Source: Alteromonadaceae bacterium (lineage in GTDB: Bacteria; Pseudomonadota; Gammaproteobacteria; Enterobacterales; Alteromonadaceae). From it: DNA of 64,000 bases. The DNA lies in assembly GCA_013373625.1 (NCBI GenBank), contig JABXHM010000011.1, forward strand, positions 62,001 to 126,000. Reading direction: 5' to 3'. The notes under the pieces are model-generated. The model did not search any database. It was not told where the DNA came from and saw only the letters and a list, made by a program, of their open reading frames with translations. The stretch's first letter is position 1. Each line of letters opens with the position of its first letter. A program made the position numbers and the translations under genes. Shown here piece after piece: positions 36,432 through 47,110 of this stretch.

Positions 36432-37847
36432 ATGAATGATTGCAATTTGAAGGCAAAAAATATAAAACCAAGCAAAAGACTTTCGCTATATGGAACCTTG
36501 TTTTGTCTAGGTATGACCATTTTTATCCCCTCATTAGGAATGAGCATTGTCCATGTAGTTTTGCCGACGCTTGTCAGTGAATTAGAAACGACCCTATCGA
36601 ACGCGAATTGGGTCGTAATCTCTTATTTATTTTCGATAACCTCACTGGTTCTTGTAGGGGGAGTGCTAGGCGATAGGTTTGGTAGAAAAAGACTAATACT
36701 TATAAGTTTAGGAATATTCATATTTGCTTCAGTTTTTGCAGCCCTCAGCTCAAATATTTGGACTTTGATTGGAGTGCGAATGGCACAGGGGATAGGAGCA
36801 GCGTTTTTGCTATCTCAATCATTCGCGCTAGCGGGGACAGCACTACCAAAAAACAAAACGGGAGAGGCAATGGGCTTGCTTGGGACGATGGCGGCAACTG
36901 GAACCGCGCTAGGGCCTGTTGTCGGAGGCTTGATTGTAGAATGGTTTAACTGGTCCTTCATCTTTTGGGCGATGCTCCCACTGAGTGTTGTTTCGTACTA
37001 TTTTTGTCATGTGTTTCTACCTGAAGATAATAAGGAAAAGGCAGAGTCAAAAAGATTAGATCTAATCAGTACAGTGTTACTTTGCACATCCTTGTTTTGC
37101 TTCACACTTTTAATTTCATCAAGTGCTTCACTATCTAGTCAAACAAGCACAGGTTTGCTGGGAGTATTTGCTCTTTGTCTTTCTCTTTTTATAAATAGGC
37201 AAAAAGATAACGAAGATGCATTGATAAGGCTTAATTTATTCAGAAATATGTACCGTAATACGTTACTTGTTGCAAGTTTTCTGGTTGACGCTACTGCAAT
37301 GGCAACTCTAGTTGTTGGGCCATTTTATCTCACTTATGTAACGAATCTATCTCCTGCTAATGTTGGATTAGTGATGGCGATTGGGCCATTTGTAGGAGCG
37401 TTGTCGGGTTACCCGGCGGGTCGAATTGTAGATTATTGTGGGTCAGCGAAAGCACTTATCTTTGGATTGTGTCAAGTAGGGGTAGGCGTCTTATGCTATG
37501 CATCTCTCCCTCTATTTTTTGGCGTTTATGGGTATATTGTTGCGCTATTTATTATGACGCCGGGACGGCAGTTGTTTCATGCTGCCAATAGTACATATGT
37601 AATAAATAGCGTAACCAACTCTGAAAAGGGGCAAGCCTCCGGGTTGCTTAATCTTTCAAGAAATCTAGGGTTAATGACTGGTGCATCAATTGGGGGAGCG
37701 TTGTTTGCTCTGTTCCTTGGGACTGAGGTTGTTTCATCTGTAACTCTAGAGCAACTAAACACTGCCTACGCATCGACCTTTTCAATCGTATTCTGCCTAC
37801 TCATGTTTTCCATTTTTGGCATACTATATACCAATAGGAGACCGTAA
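36432..37847 (+). CDS. DHA2-type (14-TM) MFS drug/solvent exporter
   Basis: 471 aa with about 14 membrane helices. Visible are motif A (GGVLGDRFGRKRLIL), the arginine helix (LIGVRMAQGIGAAFLLSQS) and antiporter motif C (GTALGPVVGGLI), as in EmrB/QacA exporters. These pump lipophilic toxic compounds out with protons. Transcribed from a MerR-type promoter, divergent from merR. A partner membrane-fusion protein (EmrA) is not encoded nearby. AT-rich codon use relative to gcvP supports a later arrival in this block. Confidence 0.9.
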   Translation: MNDCNLKAKNIKPSKRLSLYGTLFCLGMTIFIPSLGMSIVHVVLPTLVSELETTLSNANWVVISYLFSITSLVLVGGVLGDRFGRKRLILISLGIFIFASVFAALSSNIWTLIGVRMAQGIGAAFLLSQSFALAGTALPKNKTGEAMGLLGTMAATGTALGPVVGGLIVEWFNWSFIFWAMLPLSVVSYYFCHVFLPEDNKEKAESKRLDLISTVLLCTSLFCFTLLISSSASLSSQTSTGLLGVFALCLSLFINRQKDNEDALIRLNLFRNMYRNTLLVASFLVDATAMATLVVGPFYLTYVTNLSPANVGLVMAIGPFVGALSGYPAGRIVDYCGSAKALIFGLCQVGVGVLCYASLPLFFGVYGYIVALFIMTPGRQLFHAANSTYVINSVTNSEKGQASGLLNLSRNLGLMTGASIGGALFALFLGTEVVSSVTLEQLNTAYASTFSIVFCLLMFSIFGILYTNRRP

Positions 37848-38143
37848 ACACATCTAGGTGCTCTCTGTTGGCAAGCTCGATAAATGAACAGTCCGATTAC
37901 ATCAGTTCGAGAACGACTGTCCTTCGCTTATTAGTGCCATCAAAAACTTAATGGGCCACCGACCGCTTCACGTACCAAACAGTCGTTTGATACTAAAAGT
38001 CAATGCCAATTCCTGACGAACAGCTGCCCTAAAATAACGATAATTTATCCTTCTCACTATTCCTCAGGAAAATCTTCACTTATTTTACGATGATGTCGGC
38101 ATATAACCTGTTCCCTTTATTCGCATTTCCGCGAAAGAGAAAT

Positions 38144-38170
38144 AAAAAAGCCCACTATGTAGTGGGCCTT
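38144..38170 (-). terminator. Rho-independent terminator of gcvTHP
   Basis: Perfect stem GCCCACTA/TAGTGGGC (38150-38167); on the minus strand it is followed by TTTTTT. About 80 bases beyond the gcvP stop in its direction. Confidence 0.85.
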
Positions 38171-38175
38171 CACAT

Positions 38176-38230
38176 TTAAACGACTTATTTATTTTAAACG
38201 GCTTATTTATTCCCATTAAACGACTTATTT
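38176..38230. repeat. Three direct repeats of TTAAACGACTTATTT
   Basis: Copies begin at 38176, 38194 (one change: GG for GA) and 38216, between the gcvP stop and its terminator. They lie in the gcvP 3' untranslated RNA. The spacing is uneven (18 and 22 bases). Confidence 0.6.
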
Positions 38231-38249
38231 CATGGGAACAACAGCAACT

Positions 38250-41147
38250 CTACTCTTCCATATAACTCTCAAGCGGCGGGCAGCTACACATAAGGTTGCG
38301 GTCACCGTATACGTCGTCAATACGGTTTACGCTTGGCCAGAACTTGTTGCGGGCAACTGTGGGTACCGGGTAGGCCGCAGTGTTGCGGTCGTAGCTGCGG
38401 TTCCAGTCGTTGTCGCAAATGTCGGCCAGGGTGTGTGGCGCGTTATGCAGCGGGTTGTCGGTGGCATCCCACTCGCCGCTTTCTACCTTGGCGATTTCTT
38501 CGCGAATGTGCACCATGGCTTCAATAAAGCGGTCCAGCTCAAACTTCGACTCTGATTCGGTGGGCTCAATCATCAGCGTACCAGCTACCGGGAAGCTCAT
38601 GGTTGGCGAGTGGAAGCCGTAGTCATTTAAGCGCTTAGCAATGTCCAGCTCAGTGACGCCTGATGATTCTTTTAACGGGCGTAAATCAATAATACATTCG
38701 TGAGCCACGTGGCCGTTACGGCCTTTGTACAGCACCGGATAATGGCCTTCCAGTGAACGCGCAACATAGTTGGCGTTAAGAATGGCCACTTCGGTGGCTT
38801 TGCGCAGGCCTGCACTGCCCATCATTTTGATGTACATGTAGCTGATAGGCAAAATAGAGGCACTGCCCCATGGTGCGGCCGATACGGCGCCGCAGTTATC
38901 GCCTGCTCCGTCAATGTTCACCACGCTGTGATTCGACAGGAAGGGTGCCAAATGGGCTTTTACGCCAATTGGGCCCATGCCCGGGCCACCGCCACCGTGA
39001 GGAATACAAAAGGTTTTGTGCAGGTTTAAGTGCGATACATCGGAACCAATAAAGCCCGGCGCGGTAATACCGACCTGCGCGTTCATGTTGGCACCGTCCA
39101 TATACACCTGACCACCGTGATCGTGCACGATATCGCAGATTTCGCGTACGGTTTCCTCGTACACACCATGGGTAGAAGGGTACGTGATCATGGCGCAAGA
39201 CAGGTTATCGCCCACTTCTGCGGCTTTCGCGCGAAGGTCGGCCAAATCCACGTTGCCGTTTTTATCGCACGCCACAACCACCACTTTCAGACTGACCATT
39301 TGCGCTGACGCCGGGTTAGTGCCGTGGGCTGAGCTTGGGATCAGGCACACGTTGCGGTGGCCTTCGCCACGGCTTTCGTGATACCGCTGAATGGCGAGCA
39401 AGCCTGCGTATTCACCCTGGGCACCTGAGTTAGGCTGCATCGAAAGATTATCGTAACCGGTAATGTTAATGAGCCAGTCGCTTAACTCGCTGATCATCTC
39501 CTGAAAACCCGCTGCCTGCTCTACCGGCGCAAAGGGGTGTAGCTGGCCAAATTCGGGCCAGGTTACCGGGATCATCTCCGCTGTAGCGTTTAACTTCATG
39601 GTGCAAGAACCGAGTGAAATCATCGAGTGATTCAGCGCTAAGTCTTTGTCTTCCAGGCTCTTAATGTAGCGCAGCATTTCGGTTTCTGAATGATAACGGT
39701 TAAACACTTCATGAGTGAGGTATTCGCTGGTGCGTAGCAGTGAGTCAGGAATCGACTGACGGCCCTGGGTGGTTACTTCAGCGTCGAGATCATCAACGGT
39801 TAAACCGTGATCGTCACCGAGCAATACGTTAAACAATGCCAGTACGTCTGCACGGGTAGTGGTTTCATCCAGCGCTATGCCCACCGCTGAGTCTAAATCG
39901 GCACGCAGGTTAAGGCCCGCATCAACGGCTTTTTTCAGCACAGCGGCTTTATCATCCACCAGCACAGTGAGCGTATCAAAATAGCTGTTATGTTTAAGCG
40001 CCAGGCCTTTTTGAGTCAGGCCTTGTGCCACAATGTCGGCAAAACGGTGAATGCGGCTGGCAATGGTTTTAATGCCTTCAGGGCCGTGGTACACGGCATA
40101 AAACGAGGCCATATTGGCCAGTAATACCTGGGCGGTACAAATGTTGGAGTTGGCTTTTTCGCGGCGAATATGTTGCTCGCGGGTTTGCAGGGCCATACGC
40201 AGGGCTTTGCGGCCACGGCTATCTTTACTTACGCCGATAATACGCCCGGGTAATGAACGCTTAAACTTGTCACGGGTGGCAAAGAACGCCGCATGCGGGC
40301 CGCCGTACCCCATAGGCACACCAAAACGCTGGGCACTGCCTAAGGCCACATCGGCACCGAGTTCACCCGGCGATTTTAATAACGCTAAGCTCATTAAGTC
40401 AGCGGCAACAGCAACAATGCCTTTATTAGCCTGTACTGCCGCAATGATGTCGGCTAAGTCTTTTACTTCGCCGGTAGTGCCCGGGTATTGCAGTAATGCA
40501 CCAAATACTTCGTGGTCAGCGGCTTGTTCTGCGGGGCCGGTAATAATGCCAAAGCCAAACATTTCAGCGCGGGTTTCTACCACGTCGAGGGTTTGCGGGT
40601 GCACGTCATCTGCCACAAAAAACAGATTGGCTTTTTTGTTTTTCGATACGCGCTTGGCCAGTGCCATCGCTTCAGCTGCCGCGGTACTCTCATCGAGTAA
40701 CGAGGCTGAGGCCAGCTCCAAACCGGTTAAATCAATGGTCAGCTGCTGAAAGTTTAATATGGCTTCTAAACGGCCCTGGGCAATTTCTGGCTGATAGGGC
40801 GTGTAGGCTGTATACCAACCCGGATTTTCCAGCACGTTGCGTAAAATCACATTGGGTACATGGGTATCGTAGTAGCCCATACCAATAAACGAACGGTTGA
40901 TTTTATTTTTCGACGCAGTGGCTTTGAGGGCTGCCAGCGCTTCAACTTCGGTAGCGCCCTGTCCTGTTTCAATAGGTTTATCCAGGCAAATGCTATTGGG
41001 CACCGTCTGGTTAATCAGGTCGTCTAATGAGCTGGCGCCCACTTTGTCCAGCATCTGCTGGATTTCCTGTTCGTTGGGGCCAATATGACGGCCAACGAAG
41101 GCGTTTTTTTGCTCTAACTGAGCCAGTGAAATTGAAGCGTTTGACAT
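38250..41147 (-). CDS. gcvP: Glycine dehydrogenase (decarboxylating), P protein
   Basis: 965 aa, the full-length single-chain form of gammaproteobacteria. The P protein decarboxylates glycine with PLP and passes the aminomethyl group to lipoyl-GcvH. The PLP lysine lies in [21 protein letters not shown]. The N-terminal half begins [13 protein letters not shown] and the GCV tail ends [14 protein letters not shown]. It is third in gcvT-gcvH-gcvP. A strong hairpin lies between gcvH and gcvP. Confidence 0.97.
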   Translation of the reverse strand: MSNASISLAQLEQKNAFVGRHIGPNEQEIQQMLDKVGASSLDDLINQTVPNSICLDKPIETGQGATEVEALAALKATASKNKINRSFIGMGYYDTHVPNVILRNVLENPGWYTAYTPYQPEIAQGRLEAILNFQQLTIDLTGLELASASLLDESTAAAEAMALAKRVSKNKKANLFFVADDVHPQTLDVVETRAEMFGFGIITGPAEQAADHEVFGALLQYPGTTGEVKDLADIIAAVQANKGIVAVAADLMSLALLKSPGELGADVALGSAQRFGVPMGYGGPHAAFFATRDKFKRSLPGRIIGVSKDSRGRKALRMALQTREQHIRREKANSNICTAQVLLANMASFYAVYHGPEGIKTIASRIHRFADIVAQGLTQKGLALKHNSYFDTLTVLVDDKAAVLKKAVDAGLNLRADLDSAVGIALDETTTRADVLALFNVLLGDDHGLTVDDLDAEVTTQGRQSIPDSLLRTSEYLTHEVFNRYHSETEMLRYIKSLEDKDLALNHSMISLGSCTMKLNATAEMIPVTWPEFGQLHPFAPVEQAAGFQEMISELSDWLINITGYDNLSMQPNSGAQGEYAGLLAIQRYHESRGEGHRNVCLIPSSAHGTNPASAQMVSLKVVVVACDKNGNVDLADLRAKAAEVGDNLSCAMITYPSTHGVYEETVREICDIVHDHGGQVYMDGANMNAQVGITAPGFIGSDVSHLNLHKTFCIPHGGGGPGMGPIGVKAHLAPFLSNHSVVNIDGAGDNCGAVSAAPWGSASILPISYMYIKMMGSAGLRKATEVAILNANYVARSLEGHYPVLYKGRNGHVAHECIIDLRPLKESSGVTELDIAKRLNDYGFHSPTMSFPVAGTLMIEPTESESKFELDRFIEAMVHIREEIAKVESGEWDATDNPLHNAPHTLADICDNDWNRSYDRNTAAYPVPTVARNKFWPSVNRIDDVYGDRNLMCSCPPLESYMEE

Positions 41148-41186
41148 AATTAGTTAAGCATCTGCAATGAAATAATTAAACCGGGA

Positions 41187-41221
41187 ATAAATAAAGGGGC
41201 ACAACCCGCCCCTTTATTTAT
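41187..41221 (-). promoter_or_regulatory. Intercistronic hairpin between gcvH and gcvP
   Basis: 14-bp arms ATAAATAAAGGGGC (41187-41200) and GCCCCTTTATTTAT (41208-41221) with a 7-base loop. On the transcribed strand the arm ends in a T-rich tail, so it could act as a partial terminator or an RNA stabiliser setting the GcvH:GcvP ratio. Confidence 0.6.
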
Positions 41222-41238
41222 CATTCATATCGTACAAC

Positions 41239-41631
41239 TTACTCTTCGTCTTCAATGCTGGCAGCATAAGCGTCAGCATCGAGAAGTTCTTCCAGTTCGG
41301 CTTCGTCGTCGGCTTTCACTTTAAACATCCAGCCGTCACCGAAGGGGTCTGAGTTAACCAGCTCTGGTGAGTCTTCTAATTCTTCGTTAATGGCTACCAC
41401 TTCGCCAGTAATTGGCGCGTACACGTCAGAGGCCGCTTTTACCGATTCAGCAACCGCTACGTCGTCGCCCGCATTAACCTGATCGCCAACATCCGGCAAC
41501 TCAACAAACACCATGTCGCCCAGTAATTCCTGAGCATGCTCGGTGATACCAATGGTGTAAACACCGTCGCCTTCAGGACGCACCCATTCGTGCGACGGCG
41601 CGTAACGTAGTTCTTTTGGGATAGTACTCAT
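41239..41631 (-). CDS. gcvH: Glycine cleavage system H protein
   Basis: 130 aa, usual size. The lipoylated lysine is in [20 protein letters not shown], and the fold signature is [25 protein letters not shown]. It carries the aminomethyl intermediate between P, T and L proteins through its lipoyl arm. 26 bp after gcvT and 91 bp before gcvP in the same operon. Confidence 0.97.
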   Translation of the reverse strand: MSTIPKELRYAPSHEWVRPEGDGVYTIGITEHAQELLGDMVFVELPDVGDQVNAGDDVAVAESVKAASDVYAPITGEVVAINEELEDSPELVNSDPFGDGWMFKVKADDEAELEELLDADAYAASIEDEE

Positions 41632-41657
41632 GTGTCTTCCTGCTGTTCGTTAATATG

Positions 41658-42752
41658 TTATAAAACGCTTTTTCCATTGCGGACAAAACTGGGCTTAACC
41701 ACGTCTACTTTAACCCACTTTTTGCGCATTTCCACCTCTACGGTGCTGCTGTTAGTCGCAGGTATACGCGCCATAGCGATAGCGTGTCCGAGCGTTGGGG
41801 AAAATGTCCCTGAAGTAATAATGCCAGCTTCGCCTTCGTCGGTTTTAACATTCAGACCAGCGCGTAATACGCCCTTTTCTTTCATTACCAGACCCACCAG
41901 CTTTTGTGTGCCCTGCTCACGTAAGGCTTCTAGTGCCGCGCGACCCACAAAGTTACGCTCGACAGGTTCCCAGGTAATGGTCCAGCCCATATTGGCCTCA
42001 AGCGGCGAAATGGTTTCGTCCATGTCCTGGCCATACAGGTTCATACCCGCTTCTAAACGCAGGGTATCGCGTGCGCCCAGGCCGCATGGCTTAACGCCAG
42101 CGTCTAACAGGCTTTGCCACATTTCGGGAGCCTTTTCTACCGGCACCATAATTTCGTAACCGGCTTCGCCTGTGTAACCAGTGGTCGCAATAAACAAGTC
42201 TTCGGCCTGCACACCAAAAAACGGCTTCATGCCGGCGACGGCTTCGTTTTGCGCAGTCGAAAATACTTTTGCAGCTTTGGTTTTGGCGTGAGGGCCCTGT
42301 ACCGCTATCATGGCAAAGTCCGGGCACTCAGTAATGGTTACGTCAAAGCCTTCCGTTTGCTTAAGCAGCCAGTTCATGTCTTTTTCGCGGGTGGCAGAGT
42401 TAACCACCATGCGATAATTAGTATCGTCAAAGTGATATACAATTAAGTCATCTACCACACCGCCGGTTTCGTTTAACATGCCGCTGTAAAGGGCTTTGCC
42501 TTTATCTTTGAGCTTATCGACATCGTTAGCCAGCAAGTAGCGCAGGTAATCTTTAGCCTGAGTACCGGTCACATCCACAATGGTCATGTGCGATACATCG
42601 AACATGCCAGCATCCTGACGTACCACCTTGTGCTCTTCAATTTGCGAGCCGTAATGCAATGGCATATCCCAGCCATGAAAATCAACCATCTTGGCACCAG
42701 ATTCCAGGTGCTTGGCGTATAACGCGGTGCGTTGTGTAGTAGCGCTGCTCAT
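41658..42752 (-). CDS. gcvT: Aminomethyltransferase (glycine cleavage T protein)
   Basis: 364 aa. Begins [27 protein letters not shown], with the family-specific FDVSHM segment and C-terminal [19 protein letters not shown]. It releases ammonia and transfers the methylene group to tetrahydrofolate. First gene of the gcv operon, divergent from a LysR-family gene. The 136-base region between them contains no glycine riboswitch that I could recognise, so control is probably by a protein. Confidence 0.97.
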   Translation of the reverse strand: MSSATTQRTALYAKHLESGAKMVDFHGWDMPLHYGSQIEEHKVVRQDAGMFDVSHMTIVDVTGTQAKDYLRYLLANDVDKLKDKGKALYSGMLNETGGVVDDLIVYHFDDTNYRMVVNSATREKDMNWLLKQTEGFDVTITECPDFAMIAVQGPHAKTKAAKVFSTAQNEAVAGMKPFFGVQAEDLFIATTGYTGEAGYEIMVPVEKAPEMWQSLLDAGVKPCGLGARDTLRLEAGMNLYGQDMDETISPLEANMGWTITWEPVERNFVGRAALEALREQGTQKLVGLVMKEKGVLRAGLNVKTDEGEAGIITSGTFSPTLGHAIAMARIPATNSSTVEVEMRKKWVKVDVVKPSFVRNGKSVL

Positions 42753-42888
42753 ATGGGGCTCAACTTAACTGTAATTGATTAAACAAAAGTATAGGGAGCC
42801 ATCGGCAGTACAACAAATTGGAAATTCTTATCAATACATTTAAGTTTCTTATATACTTCACCTAAAGCATCAGAATAACTAATCTTTT

Positions 42889-43740
42889 ATGAAGCAGCTG
42901 TCACTGGATAACCTACGTACATTTGTTGGCGTTATTGAGCGCGGCGGATACGCCAAAGCTGGTGAATGGCTGGGCCGTTCACAGCCGGCTATTAGTTTGC
43001 AAATCAAAAAACTCGAAGAGCAATTAGGTAAAAAGTTGTTTACCAAAGCCGGGCAGCGCCATATACCGAGCGCTGACGGTAACTGGCTGTACCCAAAAGC
43101 CAAAGAACTGCTGGAGTTAAACGACAGTATATTTCGCAGTCTCGACCCCACGCCATTACGTGGCCGATTACGCCTAGGCATTCCTAACGAATTTGCCTCT
43201 ACGTTGCTGCCGGGCTTAATTGGTGAATTTTCCAAGCGCTATCCCGACGTATCGCTGGAGGTCACCTCAGCATTAAGCCGCGAGCTGCTCAGCCCCAACC
43301 GGCATAAAGACTTCGATGTCATTCTGGCTCTGGCCAATCCGGCCGAATCCACCAACGGCGAGATCATTTTAGAAGATGAAATGGTGTGGGTAGGCGACGC
43401 CTCGCACCCGCTGTCGTCGCGGACGATCTCACTGGTACTGGCACCGGATGGCTGCATGTATCGCAGCCGGGTGATCAGTCAGCTGAAACAACAAACACAA
43501 GCGTGGAAAATTAGCTACACCAACGCCGATCTCTCCGGTCTGGTAGCAGCCATACAGCAAGGGTTGGGCATTACTGCCCTGGCAAAATCAAGTTTGCCAG
43601 CCAGTTTAACCGAGATCCGGCACCGGTTATTACCACCATTAGGCGCTATCAATGTTTGTTTGTTCATGCAGGCAACGCAGCATCCGGTGGTATGTAAAAC
43701 ACTGGCCGACTTTATAACCCAGCGGTTACGCGAAAGTTAA
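42889..43740 (+). CDS. LysR-family transcriptional regulator
   Basis: 283 aa. N-terminal winged helix-turn-helix (LSLDNLRTFVGVIERGGYAKAGEWLGRSQPAISLQIKKLEEQLGKKLF) and a C-terminal substrate-binding domain (LRLGIPNEFASTLLPGLIGEF). Divergent from gcvT, with a shared 136-base AT-rich promoter region. It may control gcv or another target. It is not obviously GcvA: the effector domain is shorter and differs, so no symbol is given. Confidence 0.88.
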   Translation: MKQLSLDNLRTFVGVIERGGYAKAGEWLGRSQPAISLQIKKLEEQLGKKLFTKAGQRHIPSADGNWLYPKAKELLELNDSIFRSLDPTPLRGRLRLGIPNEFASTLLPGLIGEFSKRYPDVSLEVTSALSRELLSPNRHKDFDVILALANPAESTNGEIILEDEMVWVGDASHPLSSRTISLVLAPDGCMYRSRVISQLKQQTQAWKISYTNADLSGLVAAIQQGLGITALAKSSLPASLTEIRHRLLPPLGAINVCLFMQATQHPVVCKTLADFITQRLRES

Positions 43741-43863
43741 ATGCTCCCAGAGCTTGGCGCTTAACAACATTCAACTATACTCAGTACAATGCGCCAAGCA
43801 AACAAGCGGTTTTGCTTATTATCATAAAGGAATGACTCCAGTGACTTCAGCAAGAAGAGTTCA

Positions 43864-46656
43864 ATGTTAAATACGTCTATTGATACGTCTTTTGACAGCA
43901 CATGCACCTCTGTTTTAACCACACCGCTCACCGACGAAGAACGTCGTCAGCTAGCGTCGTTGTTTGCTGTAATGACCGATCACCTTGGGCTTTCCGGAGC
44001 GTTTATAGTTTGTCACAACCGTTCGTTGTGGCACCTTCTTTATGAAACAGTTGATGGTCATATTGACGCCACGCTAGTGGAATCACTGTTGCAGGAATTT
44101 CGTGCTTCCACGCAGTGGAGTTGTCAAACCAGCCTGCTTGATTTTGCGCTTAACAAAAACAGTGTGCTGGCTGCGTTAACCACCCAGAGTGCCGCCTTAA
44201 ATATCGACATTAGCCTGTGTGTTATTCGCGATGGCACCAATGAATTTACCGATCAGACATTCACTCAGTTACAGCATTATCTGGTAACAATAAAGAACTT
44301 AGTGGAACATACGGCAGAACGCCGCGCCCTTACCGCCCCTTTTAGCACTAAACAACGACTGCGCTTTATTTTAGAGGCAACCCGGGCGGGTACCTGGGAA
44401 TGGGAAATCAACACCGGTAAAACCCATTTCAATGAACAATGGGCCAGCATTGTTGGTTATACGCTTGAGGAACTTCAGCCTGTTAGCATCGACACCTGGA
44501 ATAATCTGGTACACCCTGAAGACAAATCCCGCTCAGCAGAGCTGCTGGGCGAATGTTTTAGCGGCAAGCGCGAATATTATGATTGTGAATGCCGTATGCG
44601 TCACAAAAAAGGTCACTGGGTTTGGGTTCATGATCGCGGCAAAGTGATCGAATGGGGCAGTAACAATGAGCCGCTTTATATGGCAGGTACACACACCGAC
44701 ATTACCGACAAAAAGCATATAGAGCTGGCGCTTGCTGAAAAGGCCAACTTTCAAAAAACCGTGTTTGATAACCTGCCGGTTTACTTGTTTGTTAAAGATA
44801 CTGAGTATCGGATTATTGATGCAAACAAGGCGTTTTTGTCACTCTACCCAGAAGCGCAGCGCAATGCCATTATCGGCACTACCACAATAGAAGACTACAA
44901 TCAGGAAGAAGCCAAGGCGTTTTTAAAATACGACATTCTCGCCTTTGCCAAAGGCTATTCAGAAAACGAAGAACAGATCCAATTTCCCAATGGTGAGTTG
45001 CGAACGCTCTGGACCACCAAAACCCGTTTTACCAATAACCGCGGTGAGTCTTTCATTTTAATTGTGGCAACGGATATTACCGACATCAATAACAGTCGGG
45101 AGGCGTTAAAAATAGCTAAAAACGAAGCCGAAGCAGCCAATCGCGCCAAGAGTGAATTTTTGGCTACCATGAGCCATGAAATAAGAACGCCAATTAATGG
45201 CATTATGGGCATGATAGAACTCGCGGCAGAAACAACTTCTGATCAAGAGTTATTACGTCGGCTTGAATTAGCCAATAGCAGTGCCCGCGCGCTTATGGCA
45301 ATTGTTAACGACGTACTGGACTTTTCTAAAATCGAAGCCAAAAAAATTGAGCTTGAGCAAGCTACCTTTAATATCGATACGTTAGTGAACCGGATTATTT
45401 ATGAACAACAATCTGTACTGGATAACAAACCACTGGAACTGATTGTAAATCTGAGCCAGTTGCCTTTTACAGAGGTCGTGGGTGACGAAGTGCGTATAGG
45501 TCAGATCATCTCCAATCTGCTGTCTAATGCCATTAAATTTACTCCGCGGGGCCATGTTGCACTGAGTTTACGTGGCTTACCAAAGGGCTCTGAGGCTTTT
45601 ATGCTCGAAATCAGCGTCACAGACACCGGCATAGGAATAACCGAAGAGCAACAACAAGCGCTGTTTTCGCCCTTTACTCAGGCAGATTCTTCGACCACCC
45701 GGAACTATGGTGGTACAGGATTAGGCTTATCAATTTGTCAAAGTCTGTGCACCTTAATGAAGGGGACAATTACATTTGAAAGTGAACCTCAGGCGGGGAG
45801 CACATTTACCGCCACAGTGATGCTGAATAAACCCGATGCTGTTGAGCCGCCGCCGGTAACAGGCGGTGTTATTATTATCGCCCCCCATAACCGGCAAACA
45901 GAGCAACTGTGCGCGCAACTTACTGCCTGGAAAATTCGCTATGTACTGCTCCCCACCCCGGCCACACTGACTGAGCTATACAGTAAAAAGCCGCCTGCGT
46001 TGGACTGGCTGATTTTAGATCAAGCGTGCTACTCGCTGTATACGCAGTGGTTACAAACCCAACAATACCTCGACCTGGCGGCACAGTTACCCGCTAATTA
46101 TCTGGTCTTTGCCGAGGGGGCATTTAGCCAAAATGCAAATGGAAAGGGTTTGCCAATAGCCTGCGCCGTACTTCACAAGCCGTTACTAAGAGGAGAGTTA
46201 CATGAGCTGCTTGCATCTGCTCAAGGTAAACGTGTCCCAGAGCAACAAACAGCGTCGCCACAGGTAAACTCATCGAGCGTAGGCCGCATCCTGATTGTTG
46301 AAGACAATGAGATTAACCAGGAAGTCGCAAAAGAAGTGCTCAGCAATGCCGGCTACAACGCGCTGGTTGCTGACAATGGGCAGAAGGCCCTGAACGCACT
46401 AAAAAACAACTCAGATATAACGTTAGTCCTTATGGATTGCAGAATGCCGGTTATGGATGGCTTTGCCGCGACAGCGGCTATCCGCAATGGCGATGCGGGT
46501 AAGCACTATACAAATGTCCCCATCATTGCCTGCACCGCTAATGCGTCAGTACAAGATAAGCAAGGTTGCCTCGATGCGGGGATGAATGCCTACTTGTCTA
46601 AACCGCTGGATCAGAAAACACTACTGGATACCATCAACAACCTGCTTTCTAAGTAA
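43864..46656 (+). CDS. Hybrid sensor histidine kinase with two PAS domains and a receiver
   Basis: 930 aa, no membrane segments, so cytoplasmic. Order: an N-terminal region of about 150 residues with no clear match, PAS1 ([24 protein letters not shown], with a PAC end), PAS2 ([24 protein letters not shown]), HisKA with phospho-His438 ([15 protein letters not shown]), HATPase ([33 protein letters not shown]), a degenerate receiver-like spacer and a C-terminal receiver with Asp858 ([14 protein letters not shown]). No Hpt domain; a separate phosphotransfer protein would be needed. Single gene, followed by a small peptide gene. Confidence 0.92.
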   Translation: MLNTSIDTSFDSTCTSVLTTPLTDEERRQLASLFAVMTDHLGLSGAFIVCHNRSLWHLLYETVDGHIDATLVESLLQEFRASTQWSCQTSLLDFALNKNSVLAALTTQSAALNIDISLCVIRDGTNEFTDQTFTQLQHYLVTIKNLVEHTAERRALTAPFSTKQRLRFILEATRAGTWEWEINTGKTHFNEQWASIVGYTLEELQPVSIDTWNNLVHPEDKSRSAELLGECFSGKREYYDCECRMRHKKGHWVWVHDRGKVIEWGSNNEPLYMAGTHTDITDKKHIELALAEKANFQKTVFDNLPVYLFVKDTEYRIIDANKAFLSLYPEAQRNAIIGTTTIEDYNQEEAKAFLKYDILAFAKGYSENEEQIQFPNGELRTLWTTKTRFTNNRGESFILIVATDITDINNSREALKIAKNEAEAANRAKSEFLATMSHEIRTPINGIMGMIELAAETTSDQELLRRLELANSSARALMAIVNDVLDFSKIEAKKIELEQATFNIDTLVNRIIYEQQSVLDNKPLELIVNLSQLPFTEVVGDEVRIGQIISNLLSNAIKFTPRGHVALSLRGLPKGSEAFMLEISVTDTGIGITEEQQQALFSPFTQADSSTTRNYGGTGLGLSICQSLCTLMKGTITFESEPQAGSTFTATVMLNKPDAVEPPPVTGGVIIIAPHNRQTEQLCAQLTAWKIRYVLLPTPATLTELYSKKPPALDWLILDQACYSLYTQWLQTQQYLDLAAQLPANYLVFAEGAFSQNANGKGLPIACAVLHKPLLRGELHELLASAQGKRVPEQQTASPQVNSSSVGRILIVEDNEINQEVAKEVLSNAGYNALVADNGQKALNALKNNSDITLVLMDCRMPVMDGFAATAAIRNGDAGKHYTNVPIIACTANASVQDKQGCLDAGMNAYLSKPLDQKTLLDTINNLLSK

Positions 46657-46839
46657 TACCGTTTGTTATTGCCCTGTTAGGGGTTACGGTAATCAGTACA
46701 GTCATCAAAGGCTATTGGTGACAGAACCTCTCAATTTCAGACGACAAACTGGCATATCTCCACTCTTACGGACAGCTCCAGTCGGCGTTAAAACGCGTTA
46801 CTTTTACAATGCAGTTTTCATTTATTAACGGAGATAATT

Positions 46840-47007
46840 ATGCAACCTAGCAATATAACAGTACTCAACAACGAACAGCTAAAGGCAGTCACCGGCGCGG
46901 GAACGTCTTTTTCACATTACCCGGGAGTCATTGATCCCATTTGGTCTACGCCTGGCGACTCACCATTTTATATACCTTCTGCCACCCCAATACTCTTTAC
47001 TGCGTAA
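46840..47007 (+). CDS. Small peptide with bacteriocin-type leader (55 aa)
   Basis: A short reading frame with GGAG seven bases before its ATG and a strong terminator 60 bases after its stop. The N-terminus TVLNNEQLKAVTGAG resembles the leader of double-glycine peptides (L-x-x-E-L/Q-L-x-x-V-x-G-G/A). After GAG there is a 34-residue hydrophobic, Pro/Ser/Tyr/Trp-rich segment with no Cys (HYPGVIDPIW, SPFYIPSATPILF). It could be a secreted peptide or bacteriocin precursor. No dedicated exporter or peptidase of the C39 type is adjacent, which weakens that reading. The gene is too short for most gene callers. Confidence 0.6.
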   Translation: MQPSNITVLNNEQLKAVTGAGTSFSHYPGVIDPIWSTPGDSPFYIPSATPILFTA

Positions 47008-47067
47008 TGGCAACAGCGTAAGAAAGTCGAACAGGCAGTCGTAAAATTATGGGCGATGGGCAGCATA

Positions 47068-47104
47068 GTAGCGGGCTTTATACGAAAGCCCGCGCTATTT
47101 TTTT
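47068..47104 (+). terminator. Rho-independent terminator of the small peptide gene
   Basis: Stem GCGGGCTTT (47071-47079) / AAAGCCCGC (47085-47093) with loop ATACG, extended by TA pairs, then TATTTTTTT. It stands between the peptide stop and the convergent M24 peptidase stop. Confidence 0.8.
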
Positions 47105-47110
47105 CGTCAA

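Noticed and set aside
42753-42888. Glycine riboswitch before gcvT
   Set aside because: No tandem glycine aptamer features could be drawn in the 136-base gap; it is short and AT-rich.
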